From contig NZ_JACIEI010000003.1 in the NCBI RefSeq assembly GCF_014196805.1, positions 310,001-374,000 on the forward strand: a DNA stretch of 64,000 bases. Reading direction: 5' to 3'. This stretch comes from Sulfitobacter undariae (lineage in GTDB: Bacteria; Pseudomonadota; Alphaproteobacteria; Rhodobacterales; Rhodobacteraceae). This document shows, in pieces, positions 44,613-54,002 of the stretch (its first letter is position 1; each line of letters starts with the position of its first letter). Under the pieces are notes generated by a model. That model saw nothing but the letters and a program-made list of their open reading frames with translations. It ran no database searches and was not told the origin of the DNA. The position numbers and the translations under genes are program-made.

Positions 44613-45556
44613 GGCAAAAGAACCAACCTATCAGCGGTAATGAACTGGCGCGTTTCTCAGGGCCGGGAACCTTTATGCGGCTGCCTTCGGTGAATGACCT
44701 GAAGGGGCTGGATGTGGCGGTGTTGGGTATTCCTATGGATATCGGCACGTCTTGGCGCTCGGGCACGCGGTTCGGCCCCAAGCAAATTCGCGCAGAAAGC
44801 GCGATGTTGCGGCCTTATAACCTTGCCACAGGGGCAGCCCCGTTTGACAGTTTGCAGGTGGCCGATATTGGCGATCTGGCGATTAACACATTTTCGCTGA
44901 AAGAAAGCCTGTCAATTATCCAAGAGAGCTACGACAGCATTTTGCAGTCGGACGCCATGCCCGTTGCGATGGGCGGCGATCATTCGATCACGCTTCCGAT
45001 CCTGCGCGCCATGGCCAAACGCCACGGCCCTGTGGCGCTGATCCATGTGGATGCCCATGCGGATGTGAACGACGAGATGTTCGGTGAGAAAGAGACTCAT
45101 GGCACGGTGTTCCGCCGCGCCTATGAGGAAGGTCTGATCCGGCCTGAGAAGACCTATCAGGTTGGTCTTCGGGGTACGGGCTATGCCGCTACCGATTTCA
45201 GCGAAGCAACGGGCTGGGGATTCCAGCAATGGCCCGCTGAGGAGTTGTGGGGGCGCAGCCTAGCGCAGCTGTCGGGTGAAATTCGCCGTGACATCGGCGA
45301 TACTGCAACTTATGTGACTTTCGACATCGACAGCCTTGATCCTGCCTATGCGCCGGGGACAGGCACGCCAGAAATTGGCGGGCTGACCACACCGCAAGCA
45401 TTGGAGTTAATCCGAGGGTTGCGTGGTTTGAACATTGTCGGGTGCGATCTGGTCGAAGTTTCACCGCCCTATGACACCTCTGGAAACACCGCGCTGACCG
45501 CAGCAAATTTGCTGTACGAGCTGTTGTGTGTACTGCCGGGGGTTGCGTATAGGTGA
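44609..45556 (+). CDS. guanidinobutyrase-like ureohydrolase
   Basis: This 315-residue arginase-fold paralogue starts in the overlap with speB. The metal-binding motifs are intact: MGGDHSITLP, IHVDAHADVNDEMFG, and FDIDSLDPAYAPGTGTP. Its substrate loop, GEKETHGTVFRRAYEEGL, differs from the agmatinase and resembles enzymes acting on 4-guanidinobutyrate or 3-guanidinopropionate, as described in Pseudomonas. The likely product is GABA (or beta-alanine) and urea. Substrate choice is inferred from that loop only. A DUF1499 gene follows after 21 bases. Confidence 0.82.
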   Translation: MRQKNQPISGNELARFSGPGTFMRLPSVNDLKGLDVAVLGIPMDIGTSWRSGTRFGPKQIRAESAMLRPYNLATGAAPFDSLQVADIGDLAINTFSLKESLSIIQESYDSILQSDAMPVAMGGDHSITLPILRAMAKRHGPVALIHVDAHADVNDEMFGEKETHGTVFRRAYEEGLIRPEKTYQVGLRGTGYAATDFSEATGWGFQQWPAEELWGRSLAQLSGEIRRDIGDTATYVTFDIDSLDPAYAPGTGTPEIGGLTTPQALELIRGLRGLNIVGCDLVEVSPPYDTSGNTALTAANLLYELLCVLPGVAYR

Positions 45557-45577
45557 GCCGATGAAGAAGGTAGAGGG

Positions 45578-45994
45578 ATGCGTAATATGATCTGGATTAT
45601 TTTGGTGCTGGCAGTTGTGTCAGGCTTGGCTTTTGTACGCCTTGCACCGACAGATATTGAACGCTGGCACAAGCCTTTGGGGAACGCAGAAACCGCCGAT
45701 GGTGAGGGATGGTCCGCACGGGTTGTACCCGCCACGTCGGGCTTGCTGTCTGATTTGCATCAAGGGATGTTGGCGCTGCCACGCACCGAGCTGATAGCAG
45801 GCAGTGTGGGCGAGGGGCGTTTGACCTATATCACACGTTCAAAACTCATCGGGTTCCCAGACTTCACGACACTTGAGGCCGACGGCCAGATGATCAAACT
45901 CTACGGTCGTTTGCGGTTCGGGAAATCAGACCTTGGGGTGAACGGCAAGCGTCTGGATACGTTGTTGGAAACGGTCCGCGCCAAACGGTCCTGA
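45578..45994 (+). CDS. DUF1499 family membrane-anchored protein
   Basis: This 138-residue protein has an N-terminal membrane anchor (MIWIILVLAVVSGLAFVRL). The DUF1499-like domain is visible in ELIAGSVGEGRLTYITRSKLIGFPDFTTLE and MIKLYGRLRFGKSDLGVNGKRL. Family members are small membrane-associated proteins of unknown role, common in bacteria and plant plastids. It lies 21 bases after the ureohydrolase pair and may be co-transcribed, although no functional tie is known. A gap of 81 bases separates it from prfA. Confidence 0.78.
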   Translation: MRNMIWIILVLAVVSGLAFVRLAPTDIERWHKPLGNAETADGEGWSARVVPATSGLLSDLHQGMLALPRTELIAGSVGEGRLTYITRSKLIGFPDFTTLEADGQMIKLYGRLRFGKSDLGVNGKRLDTLLETVRAKRS

Positions 45995-46075
45995 TCACAG
46001 CAAAGCGTTTCATAAACCCAACATAGCATAGTGTGGTACTTGACCAAAGCGGTTTGATCCGTCACTGCCAAGCGC

Positions 46076-47125
46076 ATGATACCAATGGACCGCCTTGCAC
46101 AAATCACCGCCCGTTTCGAGTACCTCGAAGCGGCCATGTCCACTGCCGGTGGCGATATTTCCAAGCTCGCTAAAGAATACAGCGATCTACGCCCTGTGGT
46201 GGAGGAAATCTCATCTTACCGCGTGTTGCTAGATAATCTGGAGGGCGCCAAAGAGATGTTGGCCGATCCCGATATGAAGGACATGGCCCGCGAAGAGATC
46301 AGCGATATTGAGGCCGCTCTGCCCGCTGCCGAGGCGTCATTGCAATTGGCACTGCTGCCCAAAGATGAGGCAGATGCGCGGCCCGCGATGTTGGAAATTC
46401 GCCCGGGTACAGGCGGTGACGAAGCAGCGTTGTTTGCCGCGGATCTTTTGCGCATGTACCACCGCTATGCTGAATCGCGCGGGTGGAAGCTGGATATCAT
46501 CGAAGAGCAAACAACCGAATTGGGCGGCATCAAAGAAGTTGTGGCGCATATCACAGGCGAAAACGTTTTTGCGCGCTTGAAGTACGAGAGCGGCGTGCAC
46601 CGTGTGCAACGTGTGCCCAGCACCGAAAGCGGCGGGCGCATTCACACCTCGGCGGCCACAGTAGCGGTTTTACCCGAAGCGGAAGATGTGGATATCCAGA
46701 TCGCAACCACGGATATTCGCATTGATACATACCGTAGTTCGGGTGCTGGGGGGCAGCACGTCAATACCACCGATTCCGCCGTGCGGATCACCCATATTCC
46801 CACAGGGATTGTTGTCACCAGTTCCGAGAAATCCCAACACCGTAACCGCGAGATTGCGATGCAGGTGCTGAAAACGCGGCTTTATGATGCCGAACGCCAG
46901 CGGATTGATACAGAACGTTCGGACAGCCGCGCCAGCCAAGTCGGCAGCGGTGACCGCTCAGAGCGCATTCGCACCTATAACTTCCCCCAAGGGCGGATGA
47001 CGGATCACCGGATAAACCTGACGCTCTATAAACTGGATGCTGTCATGCAAGGTGATCTGGATGAGATCGTGGATGCGCTTACGGCGGATGCGCAGGCGCA
47101 AATGCTGGCGGAGATGGGGCAATGA
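46076..47125 (+). CDS. prfA: peptide chain release factor 1
   Basis: This 349-residue class I release factor has the GGQ loop ([16 protein letters not shown]) that triggers peptide release. The stop-codon tripeptide region near residue 180 lies in [15 protein letters not shown], with the PxT (here PST) motif of RF1. The start [20 protein letters not shown] is typical of alphaproteobacterial RF1. It reads UAA and UAG. The stop overlaps prmC by four bases, so its methylase is made from the same message. The Gln of GGQ is the PrmC methylation target. Confidence 0.97.
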   Translation: MIPMDRLAQITARFEYLEAAMSTAGGDISKLAKEYSDLRPVVEEISSYRVLLDNLEGAKEMLADPDMKDMAREEISDIEAALPAAEASLQLALLPKDEADARPAMLEIRPGTGGDEAALFAADLLRMYHRYAESRGWKLDIIEEQTTELGGIKEVVAHITGENVFARLKYESGVHRVQRVPSTESGGRIHTSAATVAVLPEAEDVDIQIATTDIRIDTYRSSGAGGQHVNTTDSAVRITHIPTGIVVTSSEKSQHRNREIAMQVLKTRLYDAERQRIDTERSDSRASQVGSGDRSERIRTYNFPQGRMTDHRINLTLYKLDAVMQGDLDEIVDALTADAQAQMLAEMGQ

Positions 47126-47958
47126 CAACGGCAGCTGTGGCTATGGCTACGGCGACAGCGCAGTTGCGGGCGGCAGATGTGCCTGATCCTGCCCGCGATG
47201 CGCGATTGCTTTTGGCGCATGCTGCGTCTGTGGATGCCGCGCGGGTGACCTTGATCGCCCCGGATGATCTAGCCCCCGAAATTGCCGCACGTTATGCCCA
47301 GTTGATCACCCTTCGGGCCGAGCGCGTCCCCGTGAGCCACCTTTTAGGGGAACGCGCGTTTTATGGTCGTAACTTTAAGATCAGTCGTGAGGTACTGGAC
47401 CCGCGCCCTGAAACCGAAAGCTTGATTGAGGCGGCTTTGGCAGAACCGTTTGAACGGGTGCTGGACCTTGGCACCGGATCAGGCTGCATCCTTGTGACGT
47501 TGCTGGCAGAGCGGGCCAGTGCAACAGGCGTGGGCGTGGACCTGTCTGAGGGCGCATGTCTACAGGCCAGCGCCAATGCGGTGCTCCACGGTGTGACCGA
47601 GCGTGCAGAGGTCCGCCAATCAGATTGGTTTGGCACCGTTGAAGGACGGTTCGATCTGATCGTCAGCAACCCGCCGTATCTGGCGCAATCCGAAATGAAA
47701 GACATCGCACCTGAATTGGCTCTGCATGAACCCGCCATGGCGCTAACAGATGGAGCCGATGGGCTGAGCGTTTACCGCCTGATCGCCGCGCAAGCGCAGG
47801 GGTACTTGTGCGCCCAAGGCCGTGTTCTAGCGGAAATGGGATGGCAGCAAGGCGCGGATATTCGGGCCATTTTTGAACAGGCTGGATGGGCTAATGTAGT
47901 GATTCTGCCGGATATGGACGGGCGTGATCGTGTTATTTGTGCCCAAAACCCTGCATAA
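47122..47958 (+). CDS. prmC: peptide chain release factor N5-glutamine methyltransferase
   Basis: This 278-residue class I SAM methyltransferase has an N-terminal helical domain ([20 protein letters not shown]) and the SAM-binding [16 protein letters not shown]. The NPPY motif lies in [14 protein letters not shown], where Asn and Pro clamp the target glutamine. It methylates the GGQ glutamine of RF1 and RF2, and overlaps prfA by four bases (ATGA). After its stop there are about 200 bases without a gene before the DUF4167 gene, probably holding a promoter. Confidence 0.96.
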   Translation: MTTAAVAMATATAQLRAADVPDPARDARLLLAHAASVDAARVTLIAPDDLAPEIAARYAQLITLRAERVPVSHLLGERAFYGRNFKISREVLDPRPETESLIEAALAEPFERVLDLGTGSGCILVTLLAERASATGVGVDLSEGACLQASANAVLHGVTERAEVRQSDWFGTVEGRFDLIVSNPPYLAQSEMKDIAPELALHEPAMALTDGADGLSVYRLIAAQAQGYLCAQGRVLAEMGWQQGADIRAIFEQAGWANVVILPDMDGRDRVICAQNPA

Positions 47959-48157
47959 GGGCGTATTTATGTGTATTTGGGTTGTTTTCTCTCTTGCCCC
48001 ACTGGGCCAGAGAAGGGTATGAAATAGGCGTTGCAGCGGTGAATGCTACTTGCGGTCCCGCGCGGCGATATGCCCAACCTAATCTCGTACCGATAGGGTG
48101 CGCCACGCGCGCCACGGACCGACCGCATTAACAGCACCAAAAGGCTGACCTTTCTAT

Positions 48158-48772
48158 ATGAAACCTCAAAGATCGCGTTCTCGTAACAAGAACAACCGTA
48201 ACCGCAACTCCGGCAGTAATCAGGGCGGCAACGTTGTTAACCGTGTCTTCGACAGCTCGGGTCCAGAAGGCAAAGTGCGTGGTACGCCCAGTCAGGTGAT
48301 TGAAAAATACAACCAGCTGGCGCGCGATGCCCAGCTGAGCAATGACCGTGTTGCTATGGAGAGCTTCCAGCAGCATGCAGAGCATTACACACGCCTGTTG
48401 AGCGAAGCGCAAAAAGAGGCGGAAGCCAAACGCGAAGAGCAAGAGCGCATCAACCGCGAGCGCCAAACCGAGCGTGACGAACAAGAACGTCAAAACCGTG
48501 AACGCCAAGCCGAGCGCGACCGTGAGCGCAACGAGCGCGAAGCGCAGCAGCAAGCCGAGCGTGATGCACAGCCACAACCGGAAGAGCCACAGGTTGAACC
48601 GCAAGTGCAGCCTCAGGCCGAACCGCAAGCGGAGCCTGTTGCAGAGGAAGAGACAAGCAATTTGGTGGAAACGCCCGAAAGCAAACCCAAAACCCGCCGC
48701 GCACCGCGTCGCAAGCCCAAGCCGAAAGAACCGGCTGCTGAAGGCGCTGAACAGCCCAAGGTTGCGGAATAA
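48158..48772 (+). CDS. DUF4167 domain-containing protein
   Basis: This 204-residue protein begins with a basic asparagine/arginine-rich segment (SRSRNKNNRNRNSGSNQGGN). Then comes the conserved DUF4167 core VNRVFDSSGPEGKVRGTPSQ and NDRVAMESFQQHAEHYTRLL. A charged repeat-like helical region (residues about 86-130, with many NRERQAERD-type units), a Pro/Glu/Gln spacer, and a Lys/Arg-rich end follow. The core is largely confined to alphaproteobacteria and its function is unknown; the basic head suggests RNA binding, which is inference. It follows prfA-prmC, as in related genomes, and ends at a strong terminator. Confidence 0.88.
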   Translation: MKPQRSRSRNKNNRNRNSGSNQGGNVVNRVFDSSGPEGKVRGTPSQVIEKYNQLARDAQLSNDRVAMESFQQHAEHYTRLLSEAQKEAEAKREEQERINRERQTERDEQERQNRERQAERDRERNEREAQQQAERDAQPQPEEPQVEPQVQPQAEPQAEPVAEEETSNLVETPESKPKTRRAPRRKPKPKEPAAEGAEQPKVAE

Positions 48773-48775
48773 ATT

Positions 48776-48806
48776 AAAAAAGCCCCGCACGAGCGGGGCT
48801 TTTTTT
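48776..48806. terminator. bidirectional Rho-independent terminator
   Basis: AAAAAAGCCCCGC and GCGGGGCTTTTTT form a 13-bp stem with an ACGA loop and a T-run, four bases after the DUF4167 stop. It also suits the convergent rsmA side. Confidence 0.92.
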
Positions 48807-48860
48807 ATGTGCAGGGGTCTGGTCGAACCTCCTAGATGTGAATACCTAGCTGGTACTTTG

Positions 48861-49703
48861 TCAGGACTTAGCGATCTCACGTGCCAGCGCACAAAATCCT
48901 TCCAGTGATATTTGCTCTGCGCGGTCCGTTGGCTTTAGCCCTGCGGCGATCAGGCGGTCCTCGATGTCTGGGGTCGTGCCTTTCAAGGCTGCACGCAGCA
49001 TCTTGCGGCGCTGGTTGAATGCGGCAGCAACCGTACGCGACAGGATTGCAGCATCAGCAGGAAAGCGCGGCTCGGGCAGGGCGGTCAGGTGGACCACGGC
49101 ACTGGACACTTTTGGCGGCGGGCTGAAGGCTTCGGGTGGCAGGTTGATCACGATCTTTGCATCGGCGCGCCATTGCGCCAACAGGGCAAGACGCCCGTAA
49201 GCCTTGGACCCTGGTGCCGCGACAATGCGTTCTGCGACTTCACGTTGGAACATCAGGGTCAGGCTCTGCCAGAACGGGGGCCATTCAGGCGGGGTTAGCC
49301 AGCGCACCAGCAATTCCGTGCCGATGTTATAGGGCAGATTGGCGGCGACGCGGATCGGCGGGGTTAGATGGGCTAGGGGGTTCACCTCTAGTGCGTCCCC
49401 GTCGATGACCTGAAGGCGGTCTGGATAGGCGGCGGCAATTTCGGCCAGCGCAGGCATGCAGCGGCTGTCTTTTTCAATTGCCAGCACACGGCGCGCTCCC
49501 TCGGCCAGTAATCCACGTGTCAAGCCACCGGGACCGGGGCCAATTTCCAGCACATCACATTGTGTCAAATCCCCCGCTTGGCGGGCAATTTTTGCCGTCA
49601 GGTTGAGGTCCAGCAAAAAGTTCTGGCCAAGGGATTTACGTGCTTGAAGGCCATGATCGTCAATTACCTGACGCAAGGAGGGAAGGTTGTCTATTGTGCT
49701 CAT
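48861..49703 (-). CDS. rsmA: 16S rRNA (adenine(1518)-N(6)/adenine(1519)-N(6))-dimethyltransferase
   Basis: This 280-residue KsgA/RsmA has [21 protein letters not shown] at its start, the SAM site [17 protein letters not shown], the catalytic [15 protein letters not shown], and a C-terminal domain with [16 protein letters not shown]. It dimethylates two adjacent adenines in helix 45 of 16S rRNA. Its ATG overlaps the pdxA stop by four bases, so it is the last gene of the lptF-to-rsmA operon, and the terminator lies downstream. Confidence 0.97.
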   Translation of the reverse strand: MSTIDNLPSLRQVIDDHGLQARKSLGQNFLLDLNLTAKIARQAGDLTQCDVLEIGPGPGGLTRGLLAEGARRVLAIEKDSRCMPALAEIAAAYPDRLQVIDGDALEVNPLAHLTPPIRVAANLPYNIGTELLVRWLTPPEWPPFWQSLTLMFQREVAERIVAAPGSKAYGRLALLAQWRADAKIVINLPPEAFSPPPKVSSAVVHLTALPEPRFPADAAILSRTVAAAFNQRRKMLRAALKGTTPDIEDRLIAAGLKPTDRAEQISLEGFCALAREIAKS

Positions 49704-50662
49704 CTGGTGGCCATCTTGTGGGCCAAACGGATGGCCTCGATCATGCTGGAGGGGTTGGCGATGCCTTGGCCCGCGATATCAAAGGCGGTGCCGTGATCGG
49801 GTGAGGTGCGAATAAAGGGCAAGCCAAGCGTCACGTTCACGCCAAGGTCGAAATCCAGTGTTTTAATCGGGATCAGGGCTTGGTCGTGGTACATGGCGAT
49901 GGCTGCGTCATAGCGGGCGCGGGCGGCGGCGTGAAACATGGTATCGGCGGGCATCGGGCCTTGCAGCGCATACCCCTCGGTCTGCATCTGGCTGATCAGC
50001 CCCGCAATCCAAGACAATTCTTCAATGCCCATCGCCCCGCCTTCGCCTGCGTGGGGGTTCAACCCGCTGATGGCGATGCGCGGTTGCGCGATGCCGAACT
50101 GTTTTTGCAGGCCAGTATGGGTAATTTCAATTGTCCGGCGCAGGACCTCGGGTGTGAGGGCGGTTGGGACGTCGGACAATGCGATATGGATGGTCGCAGG
50201 GACCACGCGCAATTGTTCGGATGCCAACATCATCACGACATCACAGCCACCCGCCAGCGCAGCAAGGTATTCTGTATGACCAGGATAAGCGAAATTGGCT
50301 CCGTCTTTGAGCGCCTTTTTATGGATGGGGGCCGTGCAAATCGCAGCGGCCTGATCCGATTGCACCAGATCAACCGCTCGGGCGATCACGTCAATCACTC
50401 CCTGCGCGTTCGCGGCGGTTGGGATACCTGTTGTGGCAGTAGCGGCAAAGCGGTGTTCTAGGACGGGCAGGGCACGGGCGCTGACCTGTTGTGTTGCCTG
50501 CGCCGCTGAGTGCACCACTTCAAAAGGAACACCTGCAGGCAAGTGGCGGGGGTCACCCAACCAGAGCATGGGGATACTATCCGCAAGAGCCGCCCACGCA
50601 TGGGCGGCAATCTCGGGTCCGATGCCTGCGGGTTCGCCGCAGGTCACTACAATAGGTTTCAT
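49700..50662 (-). CDS. pdxA: 4-hydroxythreonine-4-phosphate dehydrogenase
   Basis: This 320-residue PdxA begins [19 protein letters not shown] and keeps [37 protein letters not shown] and [19 protein letters not shown], with the metal-binding histidines in HTEY, NPHAGE and YHDQ. It catalyses an NAD-dependent step of pyridoxal 5'-phosphate synthesis. The start overlaps the surA stop by four bases, and the stop overlaps rsmA. The pairing of surA, pdxA and rsmA is widespread in proteobacteria. Confidence 0.97.
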   Translation of the reverse strand: MKPIVVTCGEPAGIGPEIAAHAWAALADSIPMLWLGDPRHLPAGVPFEVVHSAAQATQQVSARALPVLEHRFAATATTGIPTAANAQGVIDVIARAVDLVQSDQAAAICTAPIHKKALKDGANFAYPGHTEYLAALAGGCDVVMMLASEQLRVVPATIHIALSDVPTALTPEVLRRTIEITHTGLQKQFGIAQPRIAISGLNPHAGEGGAMGIEELSWIAGLISQMQTEGYALQGPMPADTMFHAAARARYDAAIAMYHDQALIPIKTLDFDLGVNVTLGLPFIRTSPDHGTAFDIAGQGIANPSSMIEAIRLAHKMATR

Positions 50663-51876
50663 TTGATCGAAATACGAGCTTCGGAGCGCAGTTCAGCCAA
50701 AAGACCATCCGCAAAGCTGCTGAGACGGCGCTGGCGCAAGGCTCCGGCTACGTCTTCGCGGCTGACTTCGGCATTTTTTTCTGCGGTACGTCCACAGAGC
50801 ATCAGGAACACCAACGCATCACCGTTTGACCGTGTTAGCGCAGTCGAGACTTCGCCTCTGTCCAGCTTACTGAGTTCAATCGCAAAGTCCTGCGGCAATT
50901 CGGAAGGTTTACGCGTTTCGCGCTCCAGCGCACCTTCGGGTTGGCCTTTGGCAAAAGCATAAAGGTCATCGCAAACGTCAACTTGGGCTTTGAGGTTGGC
51001 AGCTTGCTGCAAGGTTGCCTCGGTCCGGCCACCCGCCATGTAATAGGCGGCGTATTCAATTGCAGAGTAGGTTTTAGAGGGTGTGCCTGTTTCCTTGATG
51101 TCGCGCAGTTGGAACAGGGCAACCGCGTTTGGAATATTCAAAGGCGCGGTGACTTCGCCCGGCGCAAGCGCAAGGATCAGGGGTTGTAGAACAGGCGGCA
51201 GATTGGACAGGTCTTGCCACGGAAGATGGCCGCCAGCCCCACGCGATGCCGTTGCAGAATATTTGCGTGCATAGCTTGAGAATTGAGCAGGAGATGTGCT
51301 TTCTGCAATTTCTTCAGCCAGAGCTGATACCCGTGCAGCTTGTGCAGGAGGGGCTGGAATGATGATCTCGGAGACCAGAACGCGGATGTTCGAGGCGCCT
51401 GAGTTTTGCGAGGCCAGCGCACGGTCGATCTCGGCTTCGGAGATGCTAACCCGCGACGCATAACGCGCACGGATCAGATCACGCCATGCAACACCGTTGA
51501 GGACAAAGTCACGATAGGTTTCAGGCGCAATACCGGCACGGCTCAGCGCGGAGGTGAACTCTGCGCGTGACAAGTTGGCACGGCCTGCAAACTCTTCCAG
51601 TGCTTCGTTCATGCCTTCATCGCTCAGCTTCAGGCCGGCATCACGGATGGCTTCGCCGCGCAAACGTTCGTCAACCAAGCTTTGGATCGCGGCTTTGCGT
51701 GTTGCACCGCGTGCGTTGAGAACTTTGAGAAAAAGAACCCTTTGTTGGACTTCGAACTCCGTTACAACCGTGTCATTCACAGTTGCCGCAGGAGCGAACA
51801 TATTTTGCGCGGTCACAGGACCTGCAAGGGTGGTGATCAGGCCAATGGCGGCGAGGGTGGGTGCTATTTTGAACAT
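50659..51876 (-). CDS. surA: periplasmic peptidyl-prolyl isomerase/chaperone SurA
   Basis: This 405-residue protein has a signal peptide (LAAIGLITTLAGPVTAQ), then the SurA N-terminal chaperone domain (VTEFEVQQRVLFLKVLNARG), and one parvulin-like domain (RVLVSEIIIPAP through LPWQDLSNLPPVLQPLI). A helical C-terminal part completes it. The parvulin region looks divergent, as in many alphaproteobacterial SurA, so isomerase activity is uncertain. SurA chaperones barrel proteins, including LptD, to the BAM complex. The start overlaps the lptD end by 13 bases, suggesting translational coupling with its client. Confidence 0.9.
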   Translation of the reverse strand: MFKIAPTLAAIGLITTLAGPVTAQNMFAPAATVNDTVVTEFEVQQRVLFLKVLNARGATRKAAIQSLVDERLRGEAIRDAGLKLSDEGMNEALEEFAGRANLSRAEFTSALSRAGIAPETYRDFVLNGVAWRDLIRARYASRVSISEAEIDRALASQNSGASNIRVLVSEIIIPAPPAQAARVSALAEEIAESTSPAQFSSYARKYSATASRGAGGHLPWQDLSNLPPVLQPLILALAPGEVTAPLNIPNAVALFQLRDIKETGTPSKTYSAIEYAAYYMAGGRTEATLQQAANLKAQVDVCDDLYAFAKGQPEGALERETRKPSELPQDFAIELSKLDRGEVSTALTRSNGDALVFLMLCGRTAEKNAEVSREDVAGALRQRRLSSFADGLLAELRSEARISIK

Positions 51877-53999
51877 GAGCGGACGTATCTTTCTGTTCCG
51901 GTGTTAGCGGAAAAGCCCCGCAAACCGACGTTAAATCCAAAATCGGTCGAAGGCTCAACGCTTGTTGAGAGTGAAAATTTGCGCTCCACATCGAAGTCTA
52001 TGGTCACACACTCGTTCTCATAGCGCAAGCCGATGCCAGCAGTCGCAGAAACGTCGTCTGAGACGTTATAGCGCCAATCTGCAGAGGCGGTCCAGAGCGG
52101 GTTAACCTTAAAGGTGGCATCAATGCTGAGCTCGGATATTGGTAGGTCGCGGAATTCTTCAGTGTCTTCTTCCAGCCAGACATATGATCCGCCAAAGGTA
52201 CCACGTTTAAACGTGTATTCTCCGCGCAACTCGATTTTGGACATGTCGAAATCACCCTCGAATAGAGTGCGCGCTGTCAGTATTGTGCCTTTGCCCGAGC
52301 TGAGTTGTCCGGCGATTAGAAAATCCGAAGACAAGCCATTTAAACCAGAAGTGGTCGTAAAGTCAGTATCGGATTCGCTGCGGAAGATTTGTCCGACGGT
52401 CAGTTGTGCATCCCAGCCTTTGGGGTTGAACCGCGACCAGCCTAGGCCAACGGCGGCGGTCAGACCGCGCTCGCGGCGGTCGGCGCTTGGGAAACGTGAC
52501 AAGCTGAGCAGGTTGCCTGTATCAAATTCAACCAACGGACTTTCTTCATTGGGTACATTAAGGCGGTCGCCGCCAACCCAGCTTAACTGGACAACAGGTT
52601 CCAACACATGGCTGATGCCTGCTGCGGTCTTCTTGGCGAGGGGATAGCGCAGGGTGACAGCGGCTTGGGGTGTTAGCTCCGCTTGCTCTGTTTGATATTC
52701 ATTGTCTTGGAGGATTTTGAAAGCGTTGAACGTGGCGCCCAATTGGGTATCCACGCGCAGACCTTGATTTAATACGAAACTGCGCAGCCAGTTAACTTCG
52801 GCATTCAGACGCGTAACATCGCGCCCATCGGCAACTGAATCATCATCACGCGTCGTGTCGAAGGGCAGATCAGAAATACGGTTGTGGCTATGGGCGGCCA
52901 AGGTCGCGCGAATTTCACCCCCTAAAGCTGACGGGAAAAAGCGGCGTTCATATTCGGCGTCCAACACCAATGTCGGGATGGTGTCGTTGTCTTCATCTTC
53001 TCGCAGGGATTTGAAGTTGTAAAAGCTACCGCGGATGTATTCGTCACGGCGCGCGCGGCTGACAGTGAGTTCAGACTTCAGGCGGTCGGAGTCGGAGTAG
53101 CCATAAGCATCCAGATACCCGTCATCGCTGACGGTCTCGATTGCGAAATTGAGTTTGAAATCGCCGGGCAGGGCAAACAGGCCTGTGCCGAACAGATAGC
53201 CGCGTGTTTGCGAGGCCAGCAGATCATCTTTGGTGATGGCGCCCACAAACTCGACCCGTCCGTTGCGGTATGCCTGACGGTATCTAAATTCCAACGTCGT
53301 GGTTGAGCTGGACAGATATGGCGTGAGCGTCAGATCGCGTTTGTCGCTGAGCTTGATGAAGTACGGCAGCTTTAGCCCTGTACCCAGCGCAGAGGTCGAG
53401 CGGATAGAAGGGGTAAGGAAGCCAGTCGCACGTTCTACCTTAGGGCCAGGCAGACGCAGACGGGGCAGCCAAAATACTGGTACGTTACGGATGCGGAATT
53501 GGGCCTCGTCAAAGTAGAGCTGCTGTTCGACCTCATCGTGGATCACCCGTTTTGCACGGATTTGCCACAGCGGCGGCTTGCCATCACCGCAAACACGGCA
53601 AGAGGTTACAGCGGTTTTATACAGCTGGTTATAGCGGTCATCGACGCGGTCAATCTGCACGGCAGCCAATTGCAACTGCTGATCTAGCACCAGCCGCGCC
53701 CCTTTGAGGATGCCGTTGCGCATATCGGCGTCCAGTTCGGCCGAGTTTGCCAAAATAACCGTGCCATTATCTTCTGTCAGGGTGATCGGCCCCTCGATAG
53801 AGAGCGCACCAGTGTCTTGGTTATAACGGATTGCGGTTGCGCGCAGGCGGACATCGTTTTGGAATGCCTCTACGTTTCCAGAGGCAACCAGTTCACGGTC
53901 ACGTGTGATATAGAGTTGATCCGCAACCAGAAGCGCCGCGTCCTGTGCCGCAGCCCGTAAGGGGAGCAAGGATAAGATGAGGAGAGCAAGAAAGCGCAT
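51864..53999 (-). CDS. lptD: LPS-assembly outer membrane protein LptD
   Basis: This 711-residue protein has a signal peptide (MRFLALLILSLLPLRAAAQ) and an N-terminal OstA/LptA-like jellyroll (VLVADQLY-type strand, then GNVEAFQNDVRLRATAIRYN). A large beta barrel with many alternating strands follows, ending in RGFSANTGTERYVRSCSK. Cysteines lie at C134 and C137 (SCRVCGDG), 664 and 709, so the inter-domain disulfides known from E. coli LptD may exist, though spacing differs. With LptE it delivers LPS to the outer leaflet. It lies three bases after lptG. Confidence 0.94.
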   Translation of the reverse strand: MRFLALLILSLLPLRAAAQDAALLVADQLYITRDRELVASGNVEAFQNDVRLRATAIRYNQDTGALSIEGPITLTEDNGTVILANSAELDADMRNGILKGARLVLDQQLQLAAVQIDRVDDRYNQLYKTAVTSCRVCGDGKPPLWQIRAKRVIHDEVEQQLYFDEAQFRIRNVPVFWLPRLRLPGPKVERATGFLTPSIRSTSALGTGLKLPYFIKLSDKRDLTLTPYLSSSTTTLEFRYRQAYRNGRVEFVGAITKDDLLASQTRGYLFGTGLFALPGDFKLNFAIETVSDDGYLDAYGYSDSDRLKSELTVSRARRDEYIRGSFYNFKSLREDEDNDTIPTLVLDAEYERRFFPSALGGEIRATLAAHSHNRISDLPFDTTRDDDSVADGRDVTRLNAEVNWLRSFVLNQGLRVDTQLGATFNAFKILQDNEYQTEQAELTPQAAVTLRYPLAKKTAAGISHVLEPVVQLSWVGGDRLNVPNEESPLVEFDTGNLLSLSRFPSADRRERGLTAAVGLGWSRFNPKGWDAQLTVGQIFRSESDTDFTTTSGLNGLSSDFLIAGQLSSGKGTILTARTLFEGDFDMSKIELRGEYTFKRGTFGGSYVWLEEDTEEFRDLPISELSIDATFKVNPLWTASADWRYNVSDDVSATAGIGLRYENECVTIDFDVERKFSLSTSVEPSTDFGFNVGLRGFSANTGTERYVRSCSK

Positions 54000-54002
54000 G
54001 GT

